Under the pieces are notes generated by a model, which was given only the letters and a program-made list of their open reading frames with translations, was not told the origin of the DNA and did not search any database. Below are positions 44,569 through 53,305 of a stretch of DNA of 64,000 bases, piece after piece. The stretch comes from JAEUOS01 sp965279115 (GTDB taxonomy: Bacteria > Pseudomonadota > Gammaproteobacteria > Burkholderiales > JAEUOS01). Made by a program: the position numbers and the translations under genes. The stretch covers positions 1,488,001 to 1,552,000 of the forward strand of contig OZ257137.1 of NCBI GenBank assembly GCA_965279115.1. The letters run 5' to 3'. Position 1 is the stretch's first letter, and each line of letters begins with the position of its first letter.

Positions 44569-44611
44569 AGCCAGCTTCCCACTGCGCGCCGAGGCGCCCG
44601 AGAATAGGCTC

Positions 44612-45334
44612 ATGGATAACCAAGACCACATCCTGATCGTCGACGACGATGCCGACATCCGCAGCCTGCTCGGTACCTATCTGCAGAAGAACGGCATGCG
44701 CGCCACCACGGCGGCCGATGGTCGCGCCATGTGGCAGGCGCTCGAGCGCGGGCGCTTCGACCTGATCGTGCTCGATCTCATGCTTCCGGGTGACGACGGC
44801 CTGGTGCTGTGCCGCAACCTGCGCGCGAAGTCGGACATCCCGATCATCATGCTGACCGCGCGCGGCGAAGAGACCGACCGCATCGTCGGCCTGGAAATGG
44901 GCGCTGACGATTACCTGCCCAAGCCGTTTTCCGCGCGCGAACTGCTGGCACGCATCAAGAGCACCCTGCGGCGCGCGCGCAGCCTGCCCGAGAACCTGCG
45001 CGCTGACGAACTTCGCCACCTCGAGTTCGCCGGCTGGACGCTCGACACCGCGCACCGCCACCTGGTGTCCCCGGACGGCGTGGTCAGCCCGCTGGGTGGC
45101 GCGGAGTTCCGCCTGCTGCGAATCTTCCTCAACCATCCGAACCGGGTGCTCAACCGCGACCAGCTGGTGGACCTCACGCAAGGTCGCGAGGCCGAAGCCC
45201 TCGACCGCAGCATCGACGTGCAGGTGAGCCGACTGCGCCAGCGCCTGGGCGACGACCCGCGCGACCCGCAGCTCATCAAGACCGTTCGCGGTGAAGGTTA
45301 CGTGCTGGCCGTTCCCGTCAAGGGCAGCGCCTGA
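44612..45334 (+). CDS. OmpR-family response regulator
   Basis: A 240-aa regulator. The receiver domain has the acidic pocket D11-D13 (ILIVDDDADIR), phosphoacceptor D55 (LIVLDLMLPGDDG), Thr in MLTARGEE and Lys in LPKPFSARE. The C-terminal winged helix (LGGAEFRLLRIFLNHPNRVLNRDQLVDLTQG ... QRLGDDPRDPQLIKTVRGEGYVL) is of OmpR type. It overlaps the kinase gene by 1 nt. Neighbouring Met/His-rich protein and the sensor's Met-rich loop suggest metal or envelope stress as signal. Confidence 0.93.
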   Translation: MDNQDHILIVDDDADIRSLLGTYLQKNGMRATTAADGRAMWQALERGRFDLIVLDLMLPGDDGLVLCRNLRAKSDIPIIMLTARGEETDRIVGLEMGADDYLPKPFSARELLARIKSTLRRARSLPENLRADELRHLEFAGWTLDTAHRHLVSPDGVVSPLGGAEFRLLRIFLNHPNRVLNRDQLVDLTQGREAEALDRSIDVQVSRLRQRLGDDPRDPQLIKTVRGEGYVLAVPVKGSA

Positions 45335-46731
45335 TGCGATTCTTGCCGCGCTCCCTGTACGGGCGCCTGGCGCTGGTGCTGTTCGCCGGCCTTCTGGTGG
45401 CGCAACTTCTGAGCGCGGCCATCAACTTCGCGGAACGCGACCAATTGCTGGTGCGCAGCACCGGCATGCAGTCGGCCCGGCGCATCGCCGATACCGTCAA
45501 GTTGCTGGATGCCGTGGGGGATACCGAACGTCAGCGCATCGCCGGGATTTTCAGCGCCCCTCCGCTTACGCTCACGCTCGGCCGGGCGCCGGCGGGCGCG
45601 GCCGGTACGCCACTCGGCACGCCGCATGCGACGATGTTTTCCACCATATTGCGCGCCGCGCTGGGTGATGAGCGGCCCTTCGCCGTGAGCGCGGAGGTGG
45701 TGGAAACAGTGGACATTGCCGGCCCCGGAATGGGACGCCATGCCGGAATGATGGGCGCGGAGATGCCGATGGCCGGGCCCCGCTCATTCATGCCGGGAGG
45801 TGTGCGCTTCGCGGTGCAGGTACGCCTGAACGACGGTAGCTGGGCCTCATTTGATACCCGCATTCCGCGCGACGCCGCCAATCTGCCCTTGCGCCTGGTC
45901 CTCACGCTGCTGGTCTTGCTGGCCGTGGTGGCGGTGCTGTCGCTGGTGGCGGTGCGCTGGGTGACCCAACCGCTCAACCTGCTGGCCGGCGCGGCGGAGG
46001 CACTGGGGCGCGACATCCATCGTCCACCGCTTCCGGAGCACGGCCCCACCGAGGTCAGGCGCGCGGCCCGCGCCTTCAACGACATGCAGACGCGCCTGGT
46101 CCGGTTCATCGACGAACGCACCCGCCTGCTGACTGCGATGTCGCACGACCTGAAGACGCCGATCACGCGCATGCGCCTGCGCGCCGAACTGCTCGATGAC
46201 GACGATGAGCGGCTGCGCTTCGAGAAGGACCTGAAGGAGATGGAGGCGATGGTCGCGCAGACCCTAGACTTCATGCGCGGCCTGGGCAGCGAAGCACATC
46301 AGCCGATCGACCTCATGGCGCTGGTCGAAAGCCTGCAGGCGGACCAGGCCGAACTGGGTCGCAACGTCAGCGTCGAAGGCCGTACCGACACGCCGGTGCG
46401 CGGGATGCCGCTCGCGCTCAAGCGCTGCCTGGCCAACTTGCTGGACAACGCGGCGCTGTACGGCGGGAGCGCCCATGTAAGCGTCTTGGATGGCCCGGCC
46501 GAAGTGACGATACGCATCCGCGACAACGGGCCCGGCATACCGGACGCTGAACTCGAACGCGTGTTCGAGCCCTTCTACCGACTTGAGACATCCCGCAACC
46601 GCGCCACCGGCGGCACCGGGCTGGGCCTGGGGATCGCGCGCGACATCGCGCGCGCCCACGGCGGCGACCTGTGCCTGCGCAACCATCCTGGCGGTGGCCT
46701 GGAAGCGGTGCTCACCCTGTCGCGCGACTGA
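45334..46731 (+). CDS. sensor histidine kinase with Met-rich periplasmic segment
   Basis: A 465-aa membrane kinase. TM1 is at about residues 8-28 and TM2 at about 188-210 (LVLTLLVLLAVVAVLSLVAV). Then follow HAMP, the dimer/phosphoacceptor helix with H271 (LLTAMSHDLKTPITRMRLRAELL), the N-box LANLLDNAALYG and G-boxes DNGPGIPDAE and GGTGLGLGIARDIARAHGG. The periplasmic part contains GPGMGRHAGMMGAEMPM, unusual for this family and a possible Cu(I)/Ag(I)-binding site. It starts within the response regulator stop codon. Probably acts on the regulator encoded upstream. Confidence 0.92.
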   Translation: MRFLPRSLYGRLALVLFAGLLVAQLLSAAINFAERDQLLVRSTGMQSARRIADTVKLLDAVGDTERQRIAGIFSAPPLTLTLGRAPAGAAGTPLGTPHATMFSTILRAALGDERPFAVSAEVVETVDIAGPGMGRHAGMMGAEMPMAGPRSFMPGGVRFAVQVRLNDGSWASFDTRIPRDAANLPLRLVLTLLVLLAVVAVLSLVAVRWVTQPLNLLAGAAEALGRDIHRPPLPEHGPTEVRRAARAFNDMQTRLVRFIDERTRLLTAMSHDLKTPITRMRLRAELLDDDDERLRFEKDLKEMEAMVAQTLDFMRGLGSEAHQPIDLMALVESLQADQAELGRNVSVEGRTDTPVRGMPLALKRCLANLLDNAALYGGSAHVSVLDGPAEVTIRIRDNGPGIPDAELERVFEPFYRLETSRNRATGGTGLGLGIARDIARAHGGDLCLRNHPGGGLEAVLTLSRD

Positions 46732-46866
46732 CGCCATGGCCCCTGCACCTAGCCCACTGGACGCCGCAGCCGGACCAAGGCGAGATCGGCGACGACGAAT
46801 GCGCCCACAGCACTTGCATTGGTAACCGTTGGGAACAACATCACTGAAATGAACAAGGAGATTCAA

Positions 46867-47292
46867 ATGAGCACCTATCCTGGCAAACGTGGCTGGTGGC
46901 TGACCAGCGCGGCGGCGGTCGCCGTACTCTTTGGCCTGTTGAGCATTTTTTCCGGCGGTTCGGTACTGTTCGGCCCGGATGACGCGCAGCGCTCCGCCGG
47001 CGCCTATGTCGGCTTCGTGGTCTGGTTCAACTTCCTCGCCGGGTTCGCCTATGTCGCCGCGGGTGCCGGACTGTGGCTGCAACGGCGCTGGGCCGCGGGA
47101 CTGGCGTTCCTGATCGCCATCGCCACCCTGCTGGTGTTCGCGACGTTCGGGGTCCACGTGGCCAACGGCGGCGCCTACGAGATGCGCACCGTCGCCGCGC
47201 TGACCTTCCGCTCGCTGGTGTGGCTGGCGATTTCCTGGGTCGCGTACCGCCAGGTGTGCAGGCAAGTCATGGCGCATGCGCCGGGTGCGTGA
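46867..47292 (+). CDS. four-helix hypothetical membrane protein
   Basis: A 141-aa integral membrane protein with four hydrophobic helices (WWLTSAAAVAVLFGLLSIFSG, AYVGFVVWFNFLAGFAYVAAGAGLWL, WAAGLAFLIAIATLLVFATFGVHV, TFRSLVWLAISWVAYRQV). I do not recognise a named domain. AAGGAG lies 6 nt before ATG 46867. It is between the two-component genes and the adaptor-ABC exporter on the same strand, 27 bp from the latter, so it may be part of that operon. Confidence 0.75.
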   Translation: MSTYPGKRGWWLTSAAAVAVLFGLLSIFSGGSVLFGPDDAQRSAGAYVGFVVWFNFLAGFAYVAAGAGLWLQRRWAAGLAFLIAIATLLVFATFGVHVANGGAYEMRTVAALTFRSLVWLAISWVAYRQVCRQVMAHAPGA

Positions 47293-47319
47293 GATGACGG
47301 GACCGATCCGGCGGCGGCC

Positions 47320-48501
47320 ATGAAACTGACACTCAAAGGGCTCCTGATCGGCGCCGCCGGCATTGTTTTGGTCGCCGGCGGCGCGCTTCTGATCCTGAAA
47401 AACGGGCCGCTGCGCGCCATCGAGGTCACCCAGGCGACGGTCGAGAGGTCCGATTTGAGGCCGCAGATCTTCGGCATCGGCACCATCGAGGCCAGACGCG
47501 CGTACCTGATCGGCCCGACGCAGGCGGCACGGGTGACGCGCGTCCTGGTGGATCAGGGCGAGGCCGTCAAGGCCGGCCAGTTGCTGGCCGAACTCGACGC
47601 GGTTGATCTTGACGAGCGCGCGTCAAGCGCGTCCAGCGCGGTGCTGCGCGCGCAGGCCAATGTGGCGGGCGCCGAGGCGCAGGTACGCGAAACCGCCAGC
47701 CGCAGCGCGCTGGCCTCGGCGAGTGCCCGGCGCTTCCGTGAATTGCAGCAGAAATCGTTCGTCAGCCCGGAAGCCGCCGATGCCAAGCAGCATGAGGCCA
47801 ACGCCGCGGCCGCCGCGCTGGATTCGTCGAAGGCGGCATTGGCGGCGGCGCAGCGCGAAGCCACCCGGCTGGGTTCGGATCGCGCGGGCATCGGCAAACA
47901 GCGCTCGCAGTTCCGGCTTGTGAGCCCGATCGATGGCCTGGTGACGGCACGCGAAGGCGAACCCGGCTCGACCGTGATCGCCGGCCAGGCGGTGCTGCGC
48001 TTGATCGATCCGCACAGCCTGTGGGTCAAGGCGCGCTTCGACCAGGGCCGCGCCACCGGCTTGATGGTCGGCCAGACGGCGCGGGTGGTGCTGCGCTCGC
48101 AGCCGCAGGCGCCAATCAATGGAAAGGTGGCGCGCATCGAAACCGGCAGCGACAGTGTGACCGAAGAGCGCCTGGTCAACATTGGCTTCGACCAGATGCC
48201 CGCCGGGCTGACCACCGGTGAACTGGCGGAGGCAACCGTCGACCTGCCGCCGGTCAAGAATGCGCTCAGCGTGTCCGCCGCGGCGCTGCATCGGGTTGGC
48301 CGGCAGACCGGGGTCTGGCGCATCGAGGGTGGCAAGACCGCGTTCGCACCTGTCAGGGTCGGTATCCAGACTCTCGATGGCCGCGCCCAGGTTCTGGAAG
48401 GCCTCAAAGAGGGCGACGCGGTGATCGAACACTCGCCCGCGGAACTGCGCGCCGGCCAGCGCGTGCGCGTGGTCAAGGGCATTGGCGTCGCCGGATCATG
48501 A
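47320..48501 (+). CDS. HlyD/MacA-type periplasmic adaptor protein
   Basis: A 393-aa membrane-fusion protein: one N-terminal membrane helix (LKGLLIGAAGIVLVAGGALLIL), then barrel-sandwich halves (VTRVLVDQGEAVKAGQLLAELDAVDL and FRLVSPIDGLVTAREGEPGSTVIAGQAVLRLID) around a long Ala-rich coiled-coil hairpin (about residues 95-195). It links inner-membrane permease and outer-membrane channel. It overlaps the permease gene by 4 nt (ATGA), so the adaptor-permease-ATPase set is one operon, similar in order to devBCA and to macA with split macB. Confidence 0.88.
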   Translation: MKLTLKGLLIGAAGIVLVAGGALLILKNGPLRAIEVTQATVERSDLRPQIFGIGTIEARRAYLIGPTQAARVTRVLVDQGEAVKAGQLLAELDAVDLDERASSASSAVLRAQANVAGAEAQVRETASRSALASASARRFRELQQKSFVSPEAADAKQHEANAAAAALDSSKAALAAAQREATRLGSDRAGIGKQRSQFRLVSPIDGLVTAREGEPGSTVIAGQAVLRLIDPHSLWVKARFDQGRATGLMVGQTARVVLRSQPQAPINGKVARIETGSDSVTEERLVNIGFDQMPAGLTTGELAEATVDLPPVKNALSVSAAALHRVGRQTGVWRIEGGKTAFAPVRVGIQTLDGRAQVLEGLKEGDAVIEHSPAELRAGQRVRVVKGIGVAGS

Positions 48502-49700
48502 TCAGCCTGGCCGGACGCGACATCCTGCACTCCTGGGGGAAGTACCTGTTTACCGGCGTCGGCCTCGGATTGCTGATCGGGGTCACGCTCTCGATGGCGG
48601 GCATCTATCGCGGCATGATCGACGACGCACGCGCCCTGCTCAACAACAGCGGCGCCGACCTCTGGGTGGTGCAGAAGGACACCCTCGGCCCCTATGCCGA
48701 ACCGTCCAGCCTGCGCGACGACACATGGCGCGGCATCGCCGGAATGCCGGGCGTGGCCGAGGTCGCCAATGTCACCTATCTCGCGATGCAGGTTCAACAC
48801 GACGGCGCCGACGTGCGGGTGATGGTGGTGGGGGTCGACCTATCGGCACCGGACAAGCCGGGCGCGCCCGGCTTCCTGATCGCCGGGCGGCCGATAGCGC
48901 GTCCGCACTACGAGGCGGTCGCCGACGAGAAAACCGGCTTCCGGGTGGGCGATCGGGTGCGCATCCGCCGTCACGACTACCAGGTGGTCGGCCTGACCCG
49001 GCGCATGGTTTCCTCCAGCGGTGATCCGATGATCTTCATACCGCTCAAGGACGCGCAGGAGGCGCAGTTCCTCAAGGACAACGACGCGATCGTCAACGAT
49101 CGCGCGCGCAGCGCCGCCAACCCGGCCTTCAACCGCCCGAATGTTCCGGGCCTGCTCGACGCGGTGATCGCCAGCCAGACCACCAGTCGTAACGTCAACG
49201 CCGTGCTCCTGCGCGTGGCACCTGGTCATGATGCGAATGAGGTCGCGGCGGAAATCCGCCGCTGGAAACATCTCGAGGCCTACACCCGCGAGGCGATGGA
49301 AGAAATCCTTATAGCCAAGCTGATCGCCACCGCGGCGAAGCAGATCGGCATGTTCCTGGTGATCCTAGCGGTGGTCAGCGCTGCCATCGTCTCGTTCATC
49401 ATCTACACCATGACACTGGGCAAGATCCGCGAGATCGCGGTGCTCAAACTGATCGGCGCGCGCGACCGCACCATCGCCGGCATGATCCTCAAGGAATCGC
49501 TCGGCCTGGGGCTTGTCGGTTTCATTGTCGGAAAAATCGCCGCCACGCTCTGGGCACCGTACTTTCCGAAATTTGTGCTCCTGGAAACCGCGGATACCTT
49601 GCGCGGCTTCGCGGCCGTCATGCTGATCTGCGCCATCGCCAGCGTGGTGTCGATCCGTGCGGCGTTGCGCGTCGATCCGGCCACCGCGATCGGCGGCTAG
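48498..49700 (+). CDS. FtsX-like ABC transporter permease (DevC/MacB-type)
   Basis: A 400-aa permease. One N-terminal membrane helix (SLAGRDILHSWGKYLFTGVGLGLLIGVTLSMAGIYRG) precedes a periplasmic domain of about 240 residues (SGADLWVVQKDTLGPYAEPSSLRD, VRVMVVGVDLS), and three helices follow in the FtsX domain (IGMFLVILAVVSAAIVSFIIYTMTLGKIREIAVLKLIGA). This topology is that of MacB-type mechanotransmission exporters. It works with the adaptor before it and the ATPase after it. The exported substrate is unknown. Confidence 0.9.
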   Translation: MISLAGRDILHSWGKYLFTGVGLGLLIGVTLSMAGIYRGMIDDARALLNNSGADLWVVQKDTLGPYAEPSSLRDDTWRGIAGMPGVAEVANVTYLAMQVQHDGADVRVMVVGVDLSAPDKPGAPGFLIAGRPIARPHYEAVADEKTGFRVGDRVRIRRHDYQVVGLTRRMVSSSGDPMIFIPLKDAQEAQFLKDNDAIVNDRARSAANPAFNRPNVPGLLDAVIASQTTSRNVNAVLLRVAPGHDANEVAAEIRRWKHLEAYTREAMEEILIAKLIATAAKQIGMFLVILAVVSAAIVSFIIYTMTLGKIREIAVLKLIGARDRTIAGMILKESLGLGLVGFIVGKIAATLWAPYFPKFVLLETADTLRGFAAVMLICAIASVVSIRAALRVDPATAIGG

Positions 49701-49704
49701 CGTC

Positions 49705-50430
49705 ATGAGCGAAACCACCCCTGCCGCCATTCGCATTGAGGGCGTCACCAAGCGCTACGGCAGCGGCGACACCGCTGTCGATGCCTTAAAGAACGTCGAC
49801 ATGCAGGTGGCGCCCGGCGAGGTGATCGGCCTGATCGGTCCTTCCGGTTCGGGAAAAAGTACCCTGCTCAAGTGCCTGGGTGCGGTGATCGCGCCGACCG
49901 CCGGGCGCATGGCCATCGGCGGCGAGTCCATCTTCGACAGCGCCAGGGGCGGCTGGCAGACCCGCGACCTGCGCGCGCTGCGACGCGACCGCATAGGCTT
50001 CATTTTCCAGGCGCCCTACCTGATCCCGTTTCTGGATGCCGGCGACAACGTCGCGCTCCTTCCCATGCTGGCCGGCAAGCCGGATGGCCAGGCCCGCGCC
50101 CGCGCGCAGGAACTACTCGCGGCGCTCGACGTCGCGCACCGCGCCCGTGCCGCGGTATCGCAACTCTCGGGGGGCGAACAGCAGCGCGTTTCGATCGCGC
50201 GCGCGCTGGCCAATCAACCGCCGGTGATCCTGGCCGACGAGCCCACCGCGCCGCTGGACGGCGAGCGCGGGCTGGCGGTGATGCGCATCCTCGGCGCGAT
50301 GGCGGTCAAGTTTCAGACTGCCATCATCGTCGTGACCCACGATGACAAGATCATCCCTACTTTCAAGCGGATTTACCGCATCCGCGACGGCGTAACGTAC
50401 GAGGAGCAGGGCGAAGGGCGCTCGCTTTGA
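49705..50430 (+). CDS. ABC transporter ATP-binding protein (MacB/DevA-type)
   Basis: A 241-aa ATPase with Walker A GPSGSGKST, Q-loop FIFQAPYLIPF, signature LSGGEQQRVSIARAL, Walker B VILADEPTAPLD and H-switch VTHDDK. The LolD/MacB-type sequence fits the preceding FtsX-like permease. One deviation is DEPTAPLD in place of DEPTGNLD, which is conservative. ATG 49705 lies 5 nt after the permease stop; an upstream frame over the permease end was rejected. It ends the exporter operon, convergent with the gene at 50476. Confidence 0.93.
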   Translation: MSETTPAAIRIEGVTKRYGSGDTAVDALKNVDMQVAPGEVIGLIGPSGSGKSTLLKCLGAVIAPTAGRMAIGGESIFDSARGGWQTRDLRALRRDRIGFIFQAPYLIPFLDAGDNVALLPMLAGKPDGQARARAQELLAALDVAHRARAAVSQLSGGEQQRVSIARALANQPPVILADEPTAPLDGERGLAVMRILGAMAVKFQTAIIVVTHDDKIIPTFKRIYRIRDGVTYEEQGEGRSL

Positions 50431-50456
50431 CCATCAGCTACTTCAAGCCACACGCC

Positions 50457-50477
50457 GATGCGGTTCGACTCCGCATC
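50457..50477. terminator. possible hairpin terminator between convergent genes
   Basis: GATGCGG (50457-50463), a 7-nt loop and CCGCATC (50471-50477) form a perfect 7-bp stem in the short gap between convergent genes. There is no T-run, so it is a weak terminator candidate. Confidence 0.35.
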
Positions 50478-51369
50478 AACCGCGTGCCAGATACACCTTG
50501 GCGAAGCTGCGCTTGAGTTGTTCCGCCCTGGCGGATAGTTCTTCCAGCTTGCCCGCTTGCGCCGATACGCGCAGGTCATCCAGGTTCCTCCGAATGGCCT
50601 GGATGTCGGGGTCGTTGGCCTGCGCCTCAACCGCCTTCAGGCTTTCGCTCACTTCGGCATACAGCGCGCCGACCTTGACGACTTCCCGGCGCTGCGCTGC
50701 CTCGACGATCAGTTCCATCGGGTCATGAAAATCGACCAGTGCCACCGCGAGCAGTGAAAAATTGTTGCGCCTCAAGATGCCTTGCAGCAGAGGGCGCGCC
50801 TCCTCAAGGGCCAGGTGCGCCTTCTGCAGATCACCGGCGGCCACCTCCGGACGGGCCGCGGAGAAGAAGCCCGACACGCGCCTCAGGTCCGTGCCGAAAC
50901 TCGCGTCGCCGCGCAACGCCCAAGGGCGGTAATCCTCGTACTTCGTGCCGAACTCCATGAAACGGGCTGCCAGCTGTTCGTAGTGCCGCATGGCCTGCGC
51001 GCGATCACCCTTTCCGGAATGGAACAAGGCCTGCTTGTACTCATTGTTCATCGCGTTGAATTCCTCAAGGAAGAACTTGCGCGACGCGAAATTGCTCGCG
51101 ATGGCAAAAGCCACCAGCAACAGTACAGCCAACACTGGCACAGCGATCCGGGTAAGCCAACCCGCCGCCGCGGGTGCCGCGAGGGTGCGCCCGATGCCCG
51201 CCAATCCGTAGAGCGGACAGGATCCCAGGACCGCGGTGGCGAGCAGCACCAGCGCAGCGAGATAGGCGGCGACCAGCAGGCCGCCGCCGAGCCAGAAGAA
51301 GCCTGCCTCGGCCAGCAACAATCCCAAGAACAGGCGCGCGAGGCGGTCGGGCCGGCGCATGTTTGCCAT
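50476..51369 (-). CDS. membrane protein with DUF2892-like N-terminus and helical periplasmic part
   Basis: A 297-aa protein. Residues about 1-60 have the DUF2892 pattern (RRPDRLARLFLGLLLAEAGFFWLGGG ... VLGSCPLYGLAGIGRT), an inner-membrane hairpin also seen in the YgaP rhodanese. A third helix (IAVPVLAVLLLVAFAIASNF) leads to about 200 helical, TPR-like residues (EFNAMNNEYKQALFHSGKGDRAQAMRHYEQLAARFMEF, ... SARAEQLKRSFAKVYLA). ATG 51369 was preferred to a GTG at 51378. It is the last gene of the long minus-strand run that starts at cydP. The function is unknown; DUF2892 proteins are often linked to sulfur metabolism. Confidence 0.7.
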   Translation of the reverse strand: MANMRRPDRLARLFLGLLLAEAGFFWLGGGLLVAAYLAALVLLATAVLGSCPLYGLAGIGRTLAAPAAAGWLTRIAVPVLAVLLLVAFAIASNFASRKFFLEEFNAMNNEYKQALFHSGKGDRAQAMRHYEQLAARFMEFGTKYEDYRPWALRGDASFGTDLRRVSGFFSAARPEVAAGDLQKAHLALEEARPLLQGILRRNNFSLLAVALVDFHDPMELIVEAAQRREVVKVGALYAEVSESLKAVEAQANDPDIQAIRRNLDDLRVSAQAGKLEELSARAEQLKRSFAKVYLARG

Positions 51370-51402
51370 GAAAATCACGCAGTGGCGCCGTCACTCAACC
51401 CG

Positions 51403-52053
51403 TCAGGGACGACGGATCGTCGCGCCCAGCAGGGCCGACATGCCGTTGTGACCGGCGCCTTCATGAATCTCCTCGTCGTAAGTGGCCAGTTCGAGGATCT
51501 CGCAGCCGGAAAACGCCTTTCGTATCATCGCCGCGGAGTAAAGATGGTCGCGCTCCGGCGGGCCGCCGGTGCCGTAGCCGAGTTGCTCGACGCGATATCC
51601 CTGCAACACCAGGAGTCCGCCCGGCTTGAGAGCACGCATGAACCAGGCGAACAACCGCGCGCGCTCCTCCGGCGTGGCGAACTGGATGAAGATCGCCGCG
51701 ATCGCGTCGTATGTTTCGGCAGGCCATTCGAGCTCGACCACATTGGCCACGGCGAAGTTGACGTTCACACCGCGGGTCGCGGCGAATGCCCTGGCTTTGG
51801 CGATGGCCACGGGTGAAAAATCCAGCGCATCTACCTGCATGCCGCGCGCGGCCAGCCACACGCTGTTGCGGCCCTCACCGTCCGCTACCGACAGCGCGCG
51901 CCCCTTTTTGGGCAGTACATCGGCCTTTGAGGCAAGGTAGGCGTTGGGCGCCTCGCCGAACAGGAAACCGGGCGCGCTGTAACGGCCATTCCAGCGTTCC
52001 AGCGCCTGGGCGTGGGTCTTGCGGGGAGCATGCTTGCCTGCGGGTTTTTTCAT
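51403..52053 (-). CDS. SAM-dependent methyltransferase of the thiopurine/thiol methyltransferase-like group
   Basis: A 216-aa methyltransferase beginning ALERWNGRYSAPGFLFGEAPNAYLASKADVLPKKGRALSVADGEGRNSVWLAARG. The W-x-x-R-Y-x-x-x-x-F-x-F-G-x-x-P-N opening and motif I with DGEGRN are typical of the TehB/thiopurine methyltransferase-like group that includes thiol methylators. Later motifs are VDALDFSPVAIAKARAF and ALKPGGLLVLQGYR. GAGAGA precedes the ATG. It lies 17 bp downstream of the OsmC-like gene. In this sulfur-rich context, methylation of sulfide or a small thiol is a reasonable but unproved idea. Confidence 0.82.
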   Translation of the reverse strand: MKKPAGKHAPRKTHAQALERWNGRYSAPGFLFGEAPNAYLASKADVLPKKGRALSVADGEGRNSVWLAARGMQVDALDFSPVAIAKARAFAATRGVNVNFAVANVVELEWPAETYDAIAAIFIQFATPEERARLFAWFMRALKPGGLLVLQGYRVEQLGYGTGGPPERDHLYSAAMIRKAFSGCEILELATYDEEIHEGAGHNGMSALLGATIRRP

Positions 52054-52070
52054 CGATCTCTCGCTCGGGT

Positions 52071-52514
52071 TTATTTCACTTTGGTACCTGCGCCATCATG
52101 GACGGCGACTTCGATCGGGATGCCTTGCCCGACGCTTTGCGCCACGGTGCAAAAGCCCTCGAATTGCGCCAAGGCACGATCCAGATGCTCGATCGAGGCC
52201 GCCATCGCGCCCAGGGTCACGGCCACCTGCATTTGCGTGACACGCATGCGCCCTTCGGCATTGCGGCCGACGCTTGCCGTGACCCGTGTGGCTATGCCCT
52301 GCGGATCCTGCTTGAACTTTGAAAGCGCGAAATACAGGCTGTCGGAAAGGCAATTGCCGACCGCGGCCGCCAGCAACTGAACCGGCGTGGGCCCGCTGCC
52401 GCCACCCAGGGGAGGCGGTTCGTCGCCATACAGGAGGGGCTTGCCGGCGCCGAAGTCGATGGCGAACCGGTAGTCCTTCTCCTGGCGCAGGTTGATCTCG
52501 ATATCGTGGCTCAT
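52071..52514 (-). CDS. OsmC-family protein
   Basis: A 147-aa OsmC/Ohr-fold protein. The conserved Glu (DEPPPLGGGSGPTPVQLLAAAVGNCLSDSL) and the peroxidatic Cys in the helix GNC are present; a second Cys is at EGFCTVAQSVGQGIPIEV, the usual partner position. OsmC-type thiol peroxidases reduce organic hydroperoxides, and some act on persulfides. AGGAAA precedes ATG 52514. It is flanked by two methyltransferase genes in the minus-strand run downstream of the cyd genes. Confidence 0.87.
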   Translation of the reverse strand: MSHDIEINLRQEKDYRFAIDFGAGKPLLYGDEPPPLGGGSGPTPVQLLAAAVGNCLSDSLYFALSKFKQDPQGIATRVTASVGRNAEGRMRVTQMQVAVTLGAMAASIEHLDRALAQFEGFCTVAQSVGQGIPIEVAVHDGAGTKVK

Positions 52515-52519
52515 GTGAT

Positions 52520-52553
52520 TTCCTGACAAAAGGCTATTGGACCTGATCAGGAA
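52520..52553 (-). other. possible mRNA pairing that covers the osmC ribosome-binding site
   Basis: On the minus strand TTCCTGA (52553-52547) in the leader is complementary to TCAGGAA (52526-52520), which includes the Shine-Dalgarno of the OsmC gene. A 10-bp palindrome CCTGATCAGG (52542-52551) overlaps the upstream arm. Folding could limit translation; this is only a pairing observation. Confidence 0.25.
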
Positions 52554-52600
52554 TTGCCGACATTGATCCAGTGCAAGGAATGTCGAGCCCGGCCCACACT

Positions 52601-53305
52601 TCAACCAGCACGGCGCAGCAGACGCACATGCATGGGACGCGTCAGGTCCATGCCCGCCGGACCCGAGCGCGCCTCGAACGCGGCGCGAATTTCCGCCATC
52701 AACGCTGCATTCGGATTATGGTCGGCGAAGGTTTGCCGGATCATTTTCTGCTCGAACTCCGCAAAATCGCGAAAGCGCACCGGCATGTGGAAGTGGATAT
52801 CCCGGCACTCGGACCAGTCCTTGCCGCGCATGGCCGTATCGACCGCGGCTTGGGCGGCGGCCCGCACCACGCCTTCGTCGTTGAACAGGCGCACGACATC
52901 ATTGAGCGGGCCTGCATAGACCGGTTCGGACACATACAGGTGGCCGCCGGGGCGCAGGACCCGCGCGGCTTCGCCCAGCGCCTGGGCCATCAGGTCCATC
53001 GGTACATGGTGCAGCGACTTCAGCATCATGCCCAGGTCGAAGCTGGCCGCCGGGAAGGGAATGGCCTGCGCGCCGGCGGCAACGAATGTCAACCCTTCCT
53101 GCGGGCTGGCGAGATTCTTCGCGTGCTGGCGTTCGTCCACCTCAAGCCCGGTGATGCGGTTGCCGGGCTTGCGCTTGAGCAGGGCGCGCGCCACGCCGGC
53201 CGCACCGCAGCCAAGTTCAATGATGTCCTGATTGTCCAGCTTCACTAGCTCGCCCAGCAGGTCGAGTTCGTCGTTGACCAGCCGCACATTGGCGTTTGCA
53301 TTCAC
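52601..53305 (-). CDS. class I SAM-dependent methyltransferase
   Basis: A 234-aa Rossmann methyltransferase. Motif I is DIIELGCGAAGVARALLKRKPGNRITGLEVDE, and later blocks are AIPFPAASFDLGMMLKSLHHVP and LRPGGHLYVSEPVYAG, as in UbiE/Methyltransf_11 proteins. GTG start at 53305 with GAGGAG upstream; it overlaps the hydrolase stop by 4 nt. The product is part of the run downstream of the cyd operon. Substrate unknown. Confidence 0.82.
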   Translation of the reverse strand: MNANANVRLVNDELDLLGELVKLDNQDIIELGCGAAGVARALLKRKPGNRITGLEVDERQHAKNLASPQEGLTFVAAGAQAIPFPAASFDLGMMLKSLHHVPMDLMAQALGEAARVLRPGGHLYVSEPVYAGPLNDVVRLFNDEGVVRAAAQAAVDTAMRGKDWSECRDIHFHMPVRFRDFAEFEQKMIRQTFADHNPNAALMAEIRAAFEARSGPAGMDLTRPMHVRLLRRAG

